Positions 1 to 8,381 of a stretch of 64,000 nt of DNA are shown here, in pieces. How positions within the stretch are numbered: position 1 is the stretch's first letter; every line of letters begins with the position of its first letter. Where the stretch lies: assembly GCF_000315485.1 (NCBI RefSeq), contig NZ_JH992941.1, forward strand, positions 1,395,312 through 1,459,311. The letters run 5' to 3'. Both the position numbers and the translations under genes were made by a program. The DNA is from Bacteroides oleiciplenus YIT 12058 (GTDB lineage: Bacteria > Bacteroidota > Bacteroidia > Bacteroidales > Bacteroidaceae). The notes under the pieces were generated by a model. That model saw nothing but the letters and a program-made list of their open reading frames with translations. It was not told the DNA's origin and ran no database searches.

Positions 1-348
1 TTTTAGCGTATTTTCCAGGTATATTGTGAATGCATTTCCAATGTTACTGCAAGAACTTCTTTTTCCATGGATAGCAGGATACTGTTCTTGAATGACTGTC
101 TTTTCTGAGAATCCCAAACATTTCATATCATTATAAAATGTTTGATTTTGCTCTTGTATACCAAATCTGATCTCAGGAATAATTGATTTTTTCTGGTATA
201 GGACTGTTGCAATTATATGTTCCTGTTTTTGACTTATAACCAGTTGTATCTTTTTATCAGGAGAGTATAAAGATTGTAGCGGCTTGGCTATAGTTACTGT
301 GCTACATACTAATAATATTCCCCAAAAGGCAAGTAAATTTCTGAGCAT
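1..348 (-). CDS. GH97 family glycoside hydrolase, N-terminal fragment (runs off the window)
   Basis: An open frame of 116 codons runs from an ATG at 346-348 to the window edge, so only the N-terminus is present. It starts with a signal peptide (MLRNLLAFWGILLVCSTVTI), followed by SLYSPDKKIQLVIS and later a GKRSSCSN stretch. These resemble the N-terminal beta-sandwich of GH97 enzymes, where SPDgk and GKRS are typical. GH97 members are periplasmic alpha-glucosidases or alpha-galactosidases; which type this is cannot be told without the catalytic barrel. It lies 17 bases downstream of the GH106-like gene on the same strand and is probably in its operon. The family call rests on a short region. 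Confidence 0.65.
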   Translation of the reverse strand, partial: MLRNLLAFWGILLVCSTVTIAKPLQSLYSPDKKIQLVISQKQEHIIATVLYQKKSIIPEIRFGIQEQNQTFYNDMKCLGFSEKTVIQEQYPAIHGKRSSCSNIGNAFTIYLENTLK

Positions 349-365
349 AGTTTCTTTTTTATGGA

Positions 366-3300
366 TTATTGGTAATTGATTATTTTCACAGGCCCCAGTA
401 AGCCAGATACAGGCTCTCCTCTATATGCAGATGGGATACTCTGATAATGATTAGAGAGAGTGCTGTATACTAGTACCTCTATCCGGTTGCTACCACTTTT
501 GATATAACTGCTAATATCAACTTTATAGGGTGAATGCATCAATATGTCTACTTCTTTTCCGTTGATTTTGACTTGACAAGTAGCATTGACCTTACCTAAG
601 TCCAAGAATGTCTTTTGAGTGTGGACATTTTGGGGTAAATTGATGTTCTTGATATAGTTTATACCTCCGGAGTAAAATTGCAATGCTCCGAAATCTGTCC
701 AGTTTCCGGCAGGCAGCTTTCCTCCTTTACATTCCATTTTTACGGGAGTTGTAAAGAATGCAGGACCAATGTTGCCAGGCTCCGGTTCGGCACTCATTGT
801 AATGGTACATATTCCAGATGTGTAGTATTTCCCCAAGTATAGTGAATAGTCATTGGCGCTAATATGTTTTAGATTCTTCATTGAGATGGGCTTGTCGTCT
901 ATCCATAATTGGTTTATTTTTCCTTTTAACTGCATCTTTAATACTTGTGTACCGGGGGCTGTTTTAAATTGATATACCCATATACCCGAATCATCTTTTC
1001 GAGTGCTATATGAAAGATGTTTGGTTTGAAACCATTTCATGGCTATAATGGTGTCATATGCATAGTTTTCTTTGATATCTGGATAATCAGAGGGATAGAA
1101 GACAATAGCACTACGTTTTCGGTTGTCTATACTATTGCTTTTCTTTTCTGCTAGTATGTAACTTCCTTTAGGAGTGTTGGCATAGGCAAATATCAGTTGA
1201 TGCCATCCTTTTTTCATTTCAATGATCTTTTGTTTGATAGGGCTTCCATCCAAATAACAGAAATCAGGTCTTTCGCCTTCTTGAACCATTCGGTATAGAC
1301 GAGTCTCCGGTGCATATACGTATGTCCTGAAAACTTGATGGCCTCCTTGATCTAAAATAATAAAACGATTATCCACTTTGCCTTTTAGCCCATGAAAGCC
1401 CTGGCTTCCGGGGTTGTCATAAACCCCGTATTGCCATGAGTAACAGTAAGGAGCCCATTTTCTGTTCGAAAGTCCATTGGAAAGTATATCTTCCAGCACT
1501 TCTGTATTAGGCAGAGTAAGGGTTTCCATATAGGGTGCATATCCATATACTCCGTGATTTGCTAATTGAAATCCTTTTTCAATCGTAAATTTATTGCCGG
1601 CCGGGATGAATTGGTAGGCAAATTTTCTGGCTTCTGGTCCGATTATTTCATTTGTAGCCGGTAACCGGAAATCCCCCCATTTGTTATTCATCGTAGGCAT
1701 TATTTCAATTTCCCATTCTCCTTCAAGAGGAATTTCCTGGACAATTTGGAGTTCAGCTTGCTTATTGTTATCGTAAGACGGTGTACCCGGTGTGAATACA
1801 AATAATTTAGATTCGTTGTATTCAGCATCATATTTTATCCAGGTACCTTCTTCTGTTTGTCTGAGAATGGGAATTTCTGTGATAACTCCATTCTTAGCAT
1901 TCCAATATTCTACTTTTCCTTTACTCCTGAAGAAAATCTCATTTCCTTTCTGAATATTCATAACCATATACACATCTTGATTGCCGATTTTACGGTGGAG
2001 AACTTTGCCCTTTTGATTTTGGACTTGGAAATCGGGGGTGATCAGAGATGTGATTCGTTGTGATATGTTTTTGATATCTGATTCATGAATTCTATTTCTT
2101 TTAAAAATTTCATGTAATATAGTCTCTACTTGACTGTCCTTTTCTCCGATTCGGGTGGTTGCTTTGGGCAACTTTCCTACTGCTATGACGATGCCTCCTT
2201 TTTTATAGAATTCGTAGATTTTGAGTAGAGTTTCATAGTGTAGGGCTTTCATATCAGCAAGAATCAGGACTTTGTATTTCTCATCAGAGATATGGAGTTG
2301 CTTGGAGTCAACTTCTGCACATTGAAGGGATTGGTAATCAATGAAATCGTAGTCCAAACCACATTCACTAAGATTATCTGTCAATTTCCAGAGAATATCG
2401 GCATTAGCTTCAGGATATGCTTGCATGGACTCTGTAGGATACATTACGGCAATATCACATACATGAGTGCCTTGACTGAGTATAAAACTCATTCTTTCTG
2501 CATATTTTAGCCAGAATTTCATGTGCGGCCAATAGGGCATGCGAAAGTGAAAACAAGGTGGTGCCCATTCCCACCAGCCGCCGTGAGTAGAATAATAAAG
2601 TCCATGTAGGCATAGTAAATTGCCTCCGGCAATCATGTGTTGATCTAATTGCGATGTAAGCCATTCTCCGTTACTATCCCAGCCCATGCTGTGAAAAGCC
2701 TCTAACCATGTACGTGGACGCTTATATAAATGGGCTACTGAGCTTGATACTTTAGTCTGCCGAAAACTCGATCCTCTTGCTGGGGCATCGTTGCCGGGAG
2801 CTGTGTACCAACTGATAGCTCTAAAATAATCCATATACTGTAATGGCTCAAGTCCTCGTCCATTATTATCGCATCCATAGATCAGTCCGCGGTTATTATG
2901 CCAGTCAAATACAGGTTTGAAGTAACGTTCTTCTGCCAACTCTGTGACTATTTGTGCGTAATCAAGCCTGATTTTAGGGGTTATTTCCCCTATATATTCC
3001 CATAAAGCGGGTAGATAGGGAAGGATGTCATACCCTTTTCTGCTTTTAAATGTCTCCTGCATGTCTTCACACCAAGAGTGGATGTTCAAGTTATAATGTA
3101 GTTCGTCCTGAAAAAAGTAGTTCAAGCCTTTTTTCCCTTGTGCATCCAGTTTATTTTCAAAGCGATTGAAATAAACCTCAACTAATCTTTCTCCATATTG
3201 GGGATGAAGTTCAGGAGACTCGGTGGTGTAAACGATATATACCTTCTTCTCTTCTTCTATTTGTGGATGCCATTTTAGTTGTCCGTTTTGGGTATATCTA

Positions 3301-3926
3301 CCTAGATCAATCTTTCCTGGATACGCTGTGATGGAAAGGGTATGTTTAGGAAGAGTGATATCTAGTTTCTCACCGGGACGAATGGTATAACTACTATAAT
3401 GCAGCCGCCCTTGATAGTTTTTGAAATCGGATGTTTGTAATACTTCGTCTACATAAAACCCGTTCTTTGCCCATCCGACAACGTAATCATCCACTCCCAA
3501 GCCAATATTTCTTTTGGCACACTCACTGGAGAATTGATTCCATAATTTCCACCATTCTGCTGTATAGAATCCAGGTATTCCGGCATCGGCCCGTCCGAAG
3601 CTACCGTATCCTTGTGCGTTGAGTTCGATATCTACTTCCGGATGTGTATGGATGTAACTTACAGATAACCCATCAGTTGATGCATCGCTTAGAATGGAAA
3701 GTTGATCCATTAAACGGTCATAGTTTAAGGAGTCTCCATTCCACCAGTAGAAGGGAATGTTTCCGTATCCTTTGGGGGGATTGGCGAAATTAGAGTTTAA
3801 GTCAATATCTCCGTTCCGTGAGGGATATCCCTGATATTTCAGAGACTGGGAGTAAAGTCCTATACATAATAGGCTTAAGATATTGTATGCGATAAATCTG
3901 TTCATATTGTTCTTATTTTTAGTCAT
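366..3926 (-). CDS. GH106-like glycoside hydrolase, probable alpha-L-rhamnosidase
   Basis: Large secreted protein of 1186 residues with an N-terminal hydrophobic signal (about 8-27). The mature part opens with FANPPKGYGNIPFYWWNGD, the pattern that begins GH106-type barrels (NPP..., WW.NG), and continues with acidic and aromatic barrel motifs such as NIGLGVDDYVVGW. The last 120 residues look like a galactose-binding-type beta-sandwich (GKVNATCQVKINGKEVD). GH106 enzymes remove terminal alpha-L-rhamnose. The adjacent overlapping rhamnose mutarotase gene supports that. The N-terminus is somewhat unlike classical GH106 proteins, so a related unassigned family is possible. The start at 3926 overlaps the upstream gene by 8 bases; a second ATG at 3905 directly before the signal peptide is an equally plausible start. 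Confidence 0.6.
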   Translation of the reverse strand: MTKNKNNMNRFIAYNILSLLCIGLYSQSLKYQGYPSRNGDIDLNSNFANPPKGYGNIPFYWWNGDSLNYDRLMDQLSILSDASTDGLSVSYIHTHPEVDIELNAQGYGSFGRADAGIPGFYTAEWWKLWNQFSSECAKRNIGLGVDDYVVGWAKNGFYVDEVLQTSDFKNYQGRLHYSSYTIRPGEKLDITLPKHTLSITAYPGKIDLGRYTQNGQLKWHPQIEEEKKVYIVYTTESPELHPQYGERLVEVYFNRFENKLDAQGKKGLNYFFQDELHYNLNIHSWCEDMQETFKSRKGYDILPYLPALWEYIGEITPKIRLDYAQIVTELAEERYFKPVFDWHNNRGLIYGCDNNGRGLEPLQYMDYFRAISWYTAPGNDAPARGSSFRQTKVSSSVAHLYKRPRTWLEAFHSMGWDSNGEWLTSQLDQHMIAGGNLLCLHGLYYSTHGGWWEWAPPCFHFRMPYWPHMKFWLKYAERMSFILSQGTHVCDIAVMYPTESMQAYPEANADILWKLTDNLSECGLDYDFIDYQSLQCAEVDSKQLHISDEKYKVLILADMKALHYETLLKIYEFYKKGGIVIAVGKLPKATTRIGEKDSQVETILHEIFKRNRIHESDIKNISQRITSLITPDFQVQNQKGKVLHRKIGNQDVYMVMNIQKGNEIFFRSKGKVEYWNAKNGVITEIPILRQTEEGTWIKYDAEYNESKLFVFTPGTPSYDNNKQAELQIVQEIPLEGEWEIEIMPTMNNKWGDFRLPATNEIIGPEARKFAYQFIPAGNKFTIEKGFQLANHGVYGYAPYMETLTLPNTEVLEDILSNGLSNRKWAPYCYSWQYGVYDNPGSQGFHGLKGKVDNRFIILDQGGHQVFRTYVYAPETRLYRMVQEGERPDFCYLDGSPIKQKIIEMKKGWHQLIFAYANTPKGSYILAEKKSNSIDNRKRSAIVFYPSDYPDIKENYAYDTIIAMKWFQTKHLSYSTRKDDSGIWVYQFKTAPGTQVLKMQLKGKINQLWIDDKPISMKNLKHISANDYSLYLGKYYTSGICTITMSAEPEPGNIGPAFFTTPVKMECKGGKLPAGNWTDFGALQFYSGGINYIKNINLPQNVHTQKTFLDLGKVNATCQVKINGKEVDILMHSPYKVDISSYIKSGSNRIEVLVYSTLSNHYQSIPSAYRGEPVSGLLGPVKIINYQ

Positions 3927-4305
3927 ATAAATAAAACATACGTTCCATTAATTTCCATTTTTCGGCAGATGTGCTCCCTGGTACGCATTTTTGAAATTTT
4001 GAAACATACTCTTCCCATTCTTCTTGCCTGGGTAAATGAGATAGCTTATTCATGGCTGTTTCCCAGTCAAAATCGATAGGGGTTTCTACAATCATGAATA
4101 CTTGGGAGCCTAATATATACATTTCCATTTCTATAATTCCTACGGAGCGGATTCCTTTACGGATTTCGGGCCAAGCTTCCGATTGACTGTGTACTTTGCG
4201 GTATTCTGCTATGAGAGTAGCATTATCCTTTAAACTTAATGTTTGGTAATACCTTTTGGTTGGTATTGGATGTTCTTTGACTATATATCCCTGATTTGAT
4301 GACAT
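3919..4305 (-). CDS. L-rhamnose mutarotase family protein (RhaM/YiiL-like)
   Basis: A 128-residue cytoplasmic protein of the RhaM (former DUF718) family, which interconverts the alpha and beta anomers of L-rhamnose ahead of rhamnose isomerase. Visible family features are YYQTLSLKD near residue 20, H39 followed by WPEIRKGIRSVGIIEMEMY (45-64), FMIVETP, and the C-terminal KLMERMFYLYD, matching the ends of E. coli-type mutarotases. Length is close to the usual 105-115 with a short N-terminal extension. Its stop overlaps the start of the GH106-like gene, so the two are probably translationally coupled. An enzyme releasing rhamnose and an enzyme processing free rhamnose in one operon point to a rhamnose-containing glycan. 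Confidence 0.85.
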   Translation of the reverse strand: MSSNQGYIVKEHPIPTKRYYQTLSLKDNATLIAEYRKVHSQSEAWPEIRKGIRSVGIIEMEMYILGSQVFMIVETPIDFDWETAMNKLSHLPRQEEWEEYVSKFQKCVPGSTSAEKWKLMERMFYLYD

Positions 4306-4500
4306 AAATATATGTTTTAATTATGATATATTTTTCCCCATGTGTTGACTAGTTCTCCTATACTTCCTTTCTTTTGATTGCATAATGCCATATCCGTGTA
4401 TAGGGTAGCACACCATGGGCTAGATTGTTTTAATAATTTTCATTCTTTTCAAAGTTGATTATTTATTATAATGGCCTCTTCTATTATTTTGATAGTAGAA

Positions 4501-4508
4501 CAAAAATA
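4501..4508 (-). promoter_or_regulatory. Candidate -7 box for the mutarotase-GH106-GH97 operon
   Basis: Reads TATTTTTG on the minus strand, a full match to the Bacteroides -7 consensus TAnnTTTG. No TTTG lies at the expected 19-21 base distance upstream. Transcription from here would leave a leader of about 190 bases before the mutarotase start. The rest of the AT-rich 4306-4594 gap shows no gene or strong hairpin to me. Confidence 0.3.
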
Positions 4509-4594
4509 TCGAAAAGTGAACTTTTGGGGATTCTAATCAATAGACTATATTGCTGTCCTAATTATACTTTGTTTAGATATTTGATGCTTTGAAA

Positions 4595-5341
4595 TTACAA
4601 TTTTACATGTTTTATCCATAGATCTGCCATATGCTGATGACCTGCAGGAGTAGGGTGAATACCATCCCAAATCCAATATGTATCTTTGGATGTTGGAATG
4701 GTTCTCAATATTTCGTCAAACATTGTATTATAAGGGAGATAGACAGCTTTGTAATCTCTCGAAATACGTTCAACAATCTTTGCACAGCAACGTACTAGGC
4801 TGTCACGCTTTGCAAAATTTGGACTTTTACGCATACTGCCAGTGTTTGCTACAAAGGGTGCACATAGTACAATCTTTAGATTCGGATTAGCTTGTAGGGA
4901 GCGGTTGAGCAATGAACAGTAACGCTTTTTCCATACCTCAAAATCAAAAGGTTGTTTTTGGTTTCCTTGCAAATAGAAATGTATGTCGTTGGTTCCAATT
5001 AATATGGAGAGAATATCCGGCTTTATATCGATAGCATCCGTTTCCCAACGCTTTTCCATGTCTTCTAGTGTATTTCCACTGATGCCTCGGTTGAAAAACT
5101 CATATTCTTTTTCTGGATAATTGCCTTGATAATAGGTAGCACATAGATACATGTAGCCACTGCCATAAATGTGGTTCATATCCCAAAGTGTACGTTCGGA
5201 AGAGGGTTTGGCAGTGCCGCAACTATTTCCCCAATTGCCGTCTGTTATGGAATCGCCAATGAATAGTACACGTACTCCACCGGCAGTGGCAGATAGTGTT
5301 ACAAATAAAATCCCAATTACAAAAGTTACTATCCTTTTCAT
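4595..5341 (-). CDS. Secreted SGNH/GDSL-family esterase
   Basis: A 248-residue protein with a signal peptide (about 1-20) and the four SGNH blocks: GDSI with nucleophile S31, NRGISGN (84-90), GTND with N118, and DGIHP with D226 and H229. These form the catalytic triad and oxyanion hole of a serine esterase. In polysaccharide loci such enzymes usually remove acetyl groups from glycans, for example from rhamnogalacturonan or xylan. The acyl group and glycan are not readable from sequence. It lies downstream of the GH29 gene on the same strand after a 142-base gap, and upstream of the rhamnosidase cluster, so it may help clear esters before rhamnose or fucose removal. Confidence 0.85.
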   Translation of the reverse strand: MKRIVTFVIGILFVTLSATAGGVRVLFIGDSITDGNWGNSCGTAKPSSERTLWDMNHIYGSGYMYLCATYYQGNYPEKEYEFFNRGISGNTLEDMEKRWETDAIDIKPDILSILIGTNDIHFYLQGNQKQPFDFEVWKKRYCSLLNRSLQANPNLKIVLCAPFVANTGSMRKSPNFAKRDSLVRCCAKIVERISRDYKAVYLPYNTMFDEILRTIPTSKDTYWIWDGIHPTPAGHQHMADLWIKHVKL

Positions 5342-5483
5342 AAGTTATATTAATTATCTGATTATTCTTGTTTCCAATTATAAAATGATATTTTCAGACT
5401 TCCTATTTCATAAGTTAGTGTAAGTAAGACGAGTACTAAAATTGGGTCTGTAATGCTATTTCACTTATTACAACTTAATGATT

Positions 5484-7124
5484 TTATTTCTTTATCTTGA
5501 ATACGGGAGCTATATTATTGAGCTTTTTCTCCGGTAAAGTAATGGAAAGCCCCTCTGCTGTGCGGTTGAACCGTACCGTACCATATCCCAGCAACTCTAC
5601 CTTCCTTATTTTTTGCGGAAATAGTTTGCTGTCGGCACCTAATGATTTGATGGTTACGTTTCCATTTTCCGGCCATGCCAAAACCGTAGCATATAAATCC
5701 TTCTTGGTTTGCGTGAAACGGATCTCCTGTGCCGTAGCTTTGCTATACGCTCCTTCGTTGAATCCCTGTGCATTGATTTTGATATCGGCTTCGGCTATCG
5801 GACCTTCACCGAATATTTCCCAAGGACGTGTATTGTAGATAGCTTCTTTATTAATATTCATCCACTCACCGAATTCATTCAATATCTTTTCTTCTTTTTC
5901 ATCAAACGTACCGTCGGCTCGCAATGGAACGCTGAGAAGCAGATTACCATTCTTACTTACGATATCAATCAACAGTTTTGCAACGTCTGACGCTGATTTA
6001 TACCAATTGTTCTCATAAATAGATGTATTGTAATGCCATCCGCCAATGCATGAGCAAGATTGCCAGGGCTGCTCCATAATTTCATTGGGTGCACCGCGTT
6101 CCACATCCCAAACAATGGCTTTGCGTTGGTTTTCATCCAATATCTTACTTAACATGACGGCTTCCAGTTTCCCTTTATGGGTTGCCATATTGTGGTTATA
6201 GAAGTGAGCCGCAATCTTCAATCCGGCATCACTGATTGGATAGAATGGAGCTACAGTTACATCAAAATAAATCAGATCGGGATTATAACGATTGATGGCA
6301 TCTACTGTACGGTCATAAAAGTTTGTGCAGTATTCCTGGGTTGGCAAACATGCCCCGTTTCCCCAGGCCCATTGGCTGTGAATCATGCCGTCTGCCCAAC
6401 TTCCCTTACTCATTGGATGATTTTGTGCATATAAGTCCTGAGGATCATATCCTTCCCACCACTTACCTTTGCCATCAGCTTTGGTTAAAGTGCCATCGTA
6501 AGGAACACCGGCTTTAGAACCGTGTCTGTCATAACGTTGGGAGGGTTCATACCAAGTCCAGGCATGGTCAGCATGGAAACTGATACCAAATGGAAGCTCG
6601 TATTTGCGTGCCGCTTTTTCCCATTCTGCCAAGATATCACGTTTCGGACCCATGTTCTTTGAATTCCATGGTTGATATTTACTATCCCAAAGGTCAAAAT
6701 TATCATGATGGTTACCTAAAGCAAAAAAATACTGTGCTCCTATTTTCTTATAGAATGCCACCAGTTCATCCGGATTCCATTTTTCAGCTTTAAATAGAGG
6801 GATAATATCTTTGAAACCCACTTCAGAAGGATGGCCATAGTGTTCTACATGATGCTTATATTCTGATGTTCCTTCCATATACATGGAGCGCGCCATCCAG
6901 TCGCCTGAGCCTTCTACACACTGAGGACCCCAATGTGCCCATATTCCGAACTTTGCGTTCTTGAACCATTCGGGCACTTGGTAATTTTCCAAAGATTTCC
7001 ATGTGGGCTGGAATTCACCTTTCATCATAGGTTCGTTTTTTTCCGATACCGGAACCTGATAGTTTTGAGCAGATAACGTTCCTATCGAAAGAGCTAAAGA
7101 AGCTAATAAAATTTTAGTTTTCAT
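5484..7124 (-). CDS. GH29 alpha-L-fucosidase
   Basis: Secreted GH29 enzyme of 546 residues from the chosen start. The signal peptide begins MKTKILLASLALSIG. Family signatures include WFKNAKFGIWAHWGPQC, FFALGNHHDNFDLWDS, GISFHADHAW and DLIYFDVTVAP. The Asp in YFD (D288 in this numbering) sits where the GH29 nucleophile is expected. The reaction is removal of terminal alpha-L-fucose from a glycan, most likely in the periplasm. A longer frame begins at 7157, but a perfect -7 box covers 7155-7162, so that start would lie upstream of the transcript; 7124, just before the signal peptide, is preferred. Which linkage it cuts cannot be predicted. Confidence 0.88.
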   Translation of the reverse strand: MKTKILLASLALSIGTLSAQNYQVPVSEKNEPMMKGEFQPTWKSLENYQVPEWFKNAKFGIWAHWGPQCVEGSGDWMARSMYMEGTSEYKHHVEHYGHPSEVGFKDIIPLFKAEKWNPDELVAFYKKIGAQYFFALGNHHDNFDLWDSKYQPWNSKNMGPKRDILAEWEKAARKYELPFGISFHADHAWTWYEPSQRYDRHGSKAGVPYDGTLTKADGKGKWWEGYDPQDLYAQNHPMSKGSWADGMIHSQWAWGNGACLPTQEYCTNFYDRTVDAINRYNPDLIYFDVTVAPFYPISDAGLKIAAHFYNHNMATHKGKLEAVMLSKILDENQRKAIVWDVERGAPNEIMEQPWQSCSCIGGWHYNTSIYENNWYKSASDVAKLLIDIVSKNGNLLLSVPLRADGTFDEKEEKILNEFGEWMNINKEAIYNTRPWEIFGEGPIAEADIKINAQGFNEGAYSKATAQEIRFTQTKKDLYATVLAWPENGNVTIKSLGADSKLFPQKIRKVELLGYGTVRFNRTAEGLSITLPEKKLNNIAPVFKIKK

Positions 7125-7154
7125 AGGTATTAATTTTGTTTCTATTGTACATTG

Positions 7155-7162
7155 CAAAGATA
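7155..7162 (-). promoter_or_regulatory. Promoter -7 box for the GH29 gene
   Basis: Minus-strand TATCTTTG, a perfect TAnnTTTG. The predicted transcript start near 7148 gives a leader of about 24 bases to the ATG at 7124 and rules out the in-frame ATG at 7157. No clear -33 TTTG is seen, suggesting dependence on an activator. Confidence 0.5.
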
Positions 7163-7210
7163 TGTATTAATAAGTAGTTGTAATAGGATTAAAAAGTGTT
7201 TGTATTGGAA

Positions 7211-7283
7211 AATATCGATGATATTGTTGGAAAGTATTTGATATTATAGGATAAAAACGATTTTTATATTGAGAATATCGATA
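7211..7283. promoter_or_regulatory. Candidate operator pair between GH29 and the AraC-type regulator
   Basis: AATATCGAT occurs at 7211-7219 and again at 7274-7282, exactly 63 bases apart (six helical turns). The first copy extends into a perfect inverted repeat AATATC-GAT-GATATT (7211-7225); the second contains the 8-base palindrome TATCGATA (7276-7283). The pair lies between the two divergent promoters, where a regulator controlling both genes would bind. Binding by the neighbouring AraC protein is inferred. Confidence 0.35.
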
Positions 7284-7288
7284 ATCAC

Positions 7289-7319
7289 TTTGAGTGATAA
7301 AGAAATTCACTTATCTTTA
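7289..7319 (+). promoter_or_regulatory. Promoter of the AraC-type regulator gene
   Basis: TTTG at 7289-7292 is followed after exactly 19 bases by TATCTTTA (7312-7319), one mismatch from the Bacteroides -7 consensus. The spacing is canonical. The ATG follows at 7344. Confidence 0.5.
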
Positions 7320-7343
7320 TCAGGTTACTAAATACTATATACT

Positions 7344-8201
7344 ATGGCTTCATTGGTTGATAAGTTACATCCTCTTGTACTGAATGTCGGTTTGGCAGTG
7401 CATAATGCGGACTGGAATTGGAAGAATGTAAATAGTCCGTTTACACGTTTGTATTATATAACAGAAGGGACGGCTCAGATAGAACTTTCCGGAGGAATAC
7501 AAATTCTGAAACCAAACTATTTGTATTTTATTCCCGCTTTTACAGTTCATGGATATATATGCAACTCTAATTTCTGTCACTACTACCTGCACATTTATGA
7601 AGAACACCAATCAGATTCCAATTTATTGGATGAATGGGAATTCCCGGTAGAGATACCTGCCGGCGATCTGGACCTGGCTTTGTTTCAGCGCCTATGTGCA
7701 ATAAACCCTCACATGAGTTTACCTAAATCGGACCCTGCAAGTTATGATAATAACTCAATGCTCATGCAGAATCTTCTGAAAAACAAGCAACGAGCATTGT
7801 GCGATAAGGTTGAATCACGTGGCATTGTGTATCAGTTACTGGCACATTTTCTGAAACGTGCTCAGGTTAAGGTGGAAACAAAAGATGACCGGATAGAGAA
7901 AGCTATTCTTTATATACGAAAACATATATACGAGACTATAGACTTGACAACGTTAGCCGAAAACTCGTGTTTGTCAAAAGACCATTTCATTCGTCTGTTC
8001 AAGAAAGAAACAGGTGTTACTCCCTCTAAGTATATCAGTCAGAAGAAAATAGAGAAAGCACAGCTCATTCTGGTGACTGATGAGATGTCGGTGAAGAATG
8101 TGGCTTTTGCCCTTTCTTTCGATGATTATTCTTACTTTAACCGGCTCTTTAAAAAGACGACCGGACTGACACCACAGGAATACCGTAACTCTTATCATTG
8201 A
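7344..8201 (+). CDS. AraC-family transcriptional regulator with cupin sensor domain
   Basis: A 285-residue cytoplasmic regulator. The N-terminal half (about 20-110) has a cupin-like ligand-binding pattern (FTRLYYITEGTAQIEL, YFIPAFTVHGYI). The C-terminal 100 residues hold a two-helix-turn-helix AraC domain (IEKAILYIRKHIYETIDL, CLSKDHFIRLFKKETGVTPS, NVAFALSFDDYSYFNRLFKK, GLTPQEYRN). Cupin-AraC proteins bind a small sugar and activate neighbouring sugar genes. It is divergent from GH29, with paired palindromic sites between, so it likely controls the rhamnose/fucose genes at the left end and perhaps itself. Its ligand is unknown. It is followed by a repeat element that separates it from the convergent HTCS1 gene. 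Confidence 0.88.
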   Translation: MASLVDKLHPLVLNVGLAVHNADWNWKNVNSPFTRLYYITEGTAQIELSGGIQILKPNYLYFIPAFTVHGYICNSNFCHYYLHIYEEHQSDSNLLDEWEFPVEIPAGDLDLALFQRLCAINPHMSLPKSDPASYDNNSMLMQNLLKNKQRALCDKVESRGIVYQLLAHFLKRAQVKVETKDDRIEKAILYIRKHIYETIDLTTLAENSCLSKDHFIRLFKKETGVTPSKYISQKKIEKAQLILVTDEMSVKNVAFALSFDDYSYFNRLFKKTTGLTPQEYRNSYH

Positions 8202-8232
8202 TAATCGGAGATTTAGAACAGTTCTCTTGTCT

Positions 8233-8326
8233 GAACCATATCCGGTCCGTGTCTGGCCCGTACCTGGTCCGTATCAAGTCCATGCGTATAGATACGGAGA
8301 TGACACGGACTTGGTACGGTTCAGGT
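8233..8326. repeat. Period-11 inverted repeat element, copy 1
   Basis: Between the convergent AraC-type and HTCS1 genes lies a run of 11-base units: GGTCCGTGTCT (8244-8254), GGCCCGTACCT (8255-8265), GGTCCGTATCA (8266-8276) and degenerate flanking units. The downstream half carries the same units in reverse complement (GATACGG 8291-8297, GACACGGAC 8302-8310, GGTACGG 8313-8319). CTGAACC (8231-8237) pairs with GGTTCAG outside. The core CGTAYC recurs every 11 bases on opposite strands of the two arms, so the RNA would fold into a long imperfect hairpin. It may terminate both genes, but the unit structure is more elaborate than an ordinary terminator. A second copy with the same period lies at 29772-29866. 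Confidence 0.7.
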
Positions 8327-8381
8327 AATGAGATGGGGAAAAACAGAACAATAATCTTATATATACGTTCTCTTGTATTTT

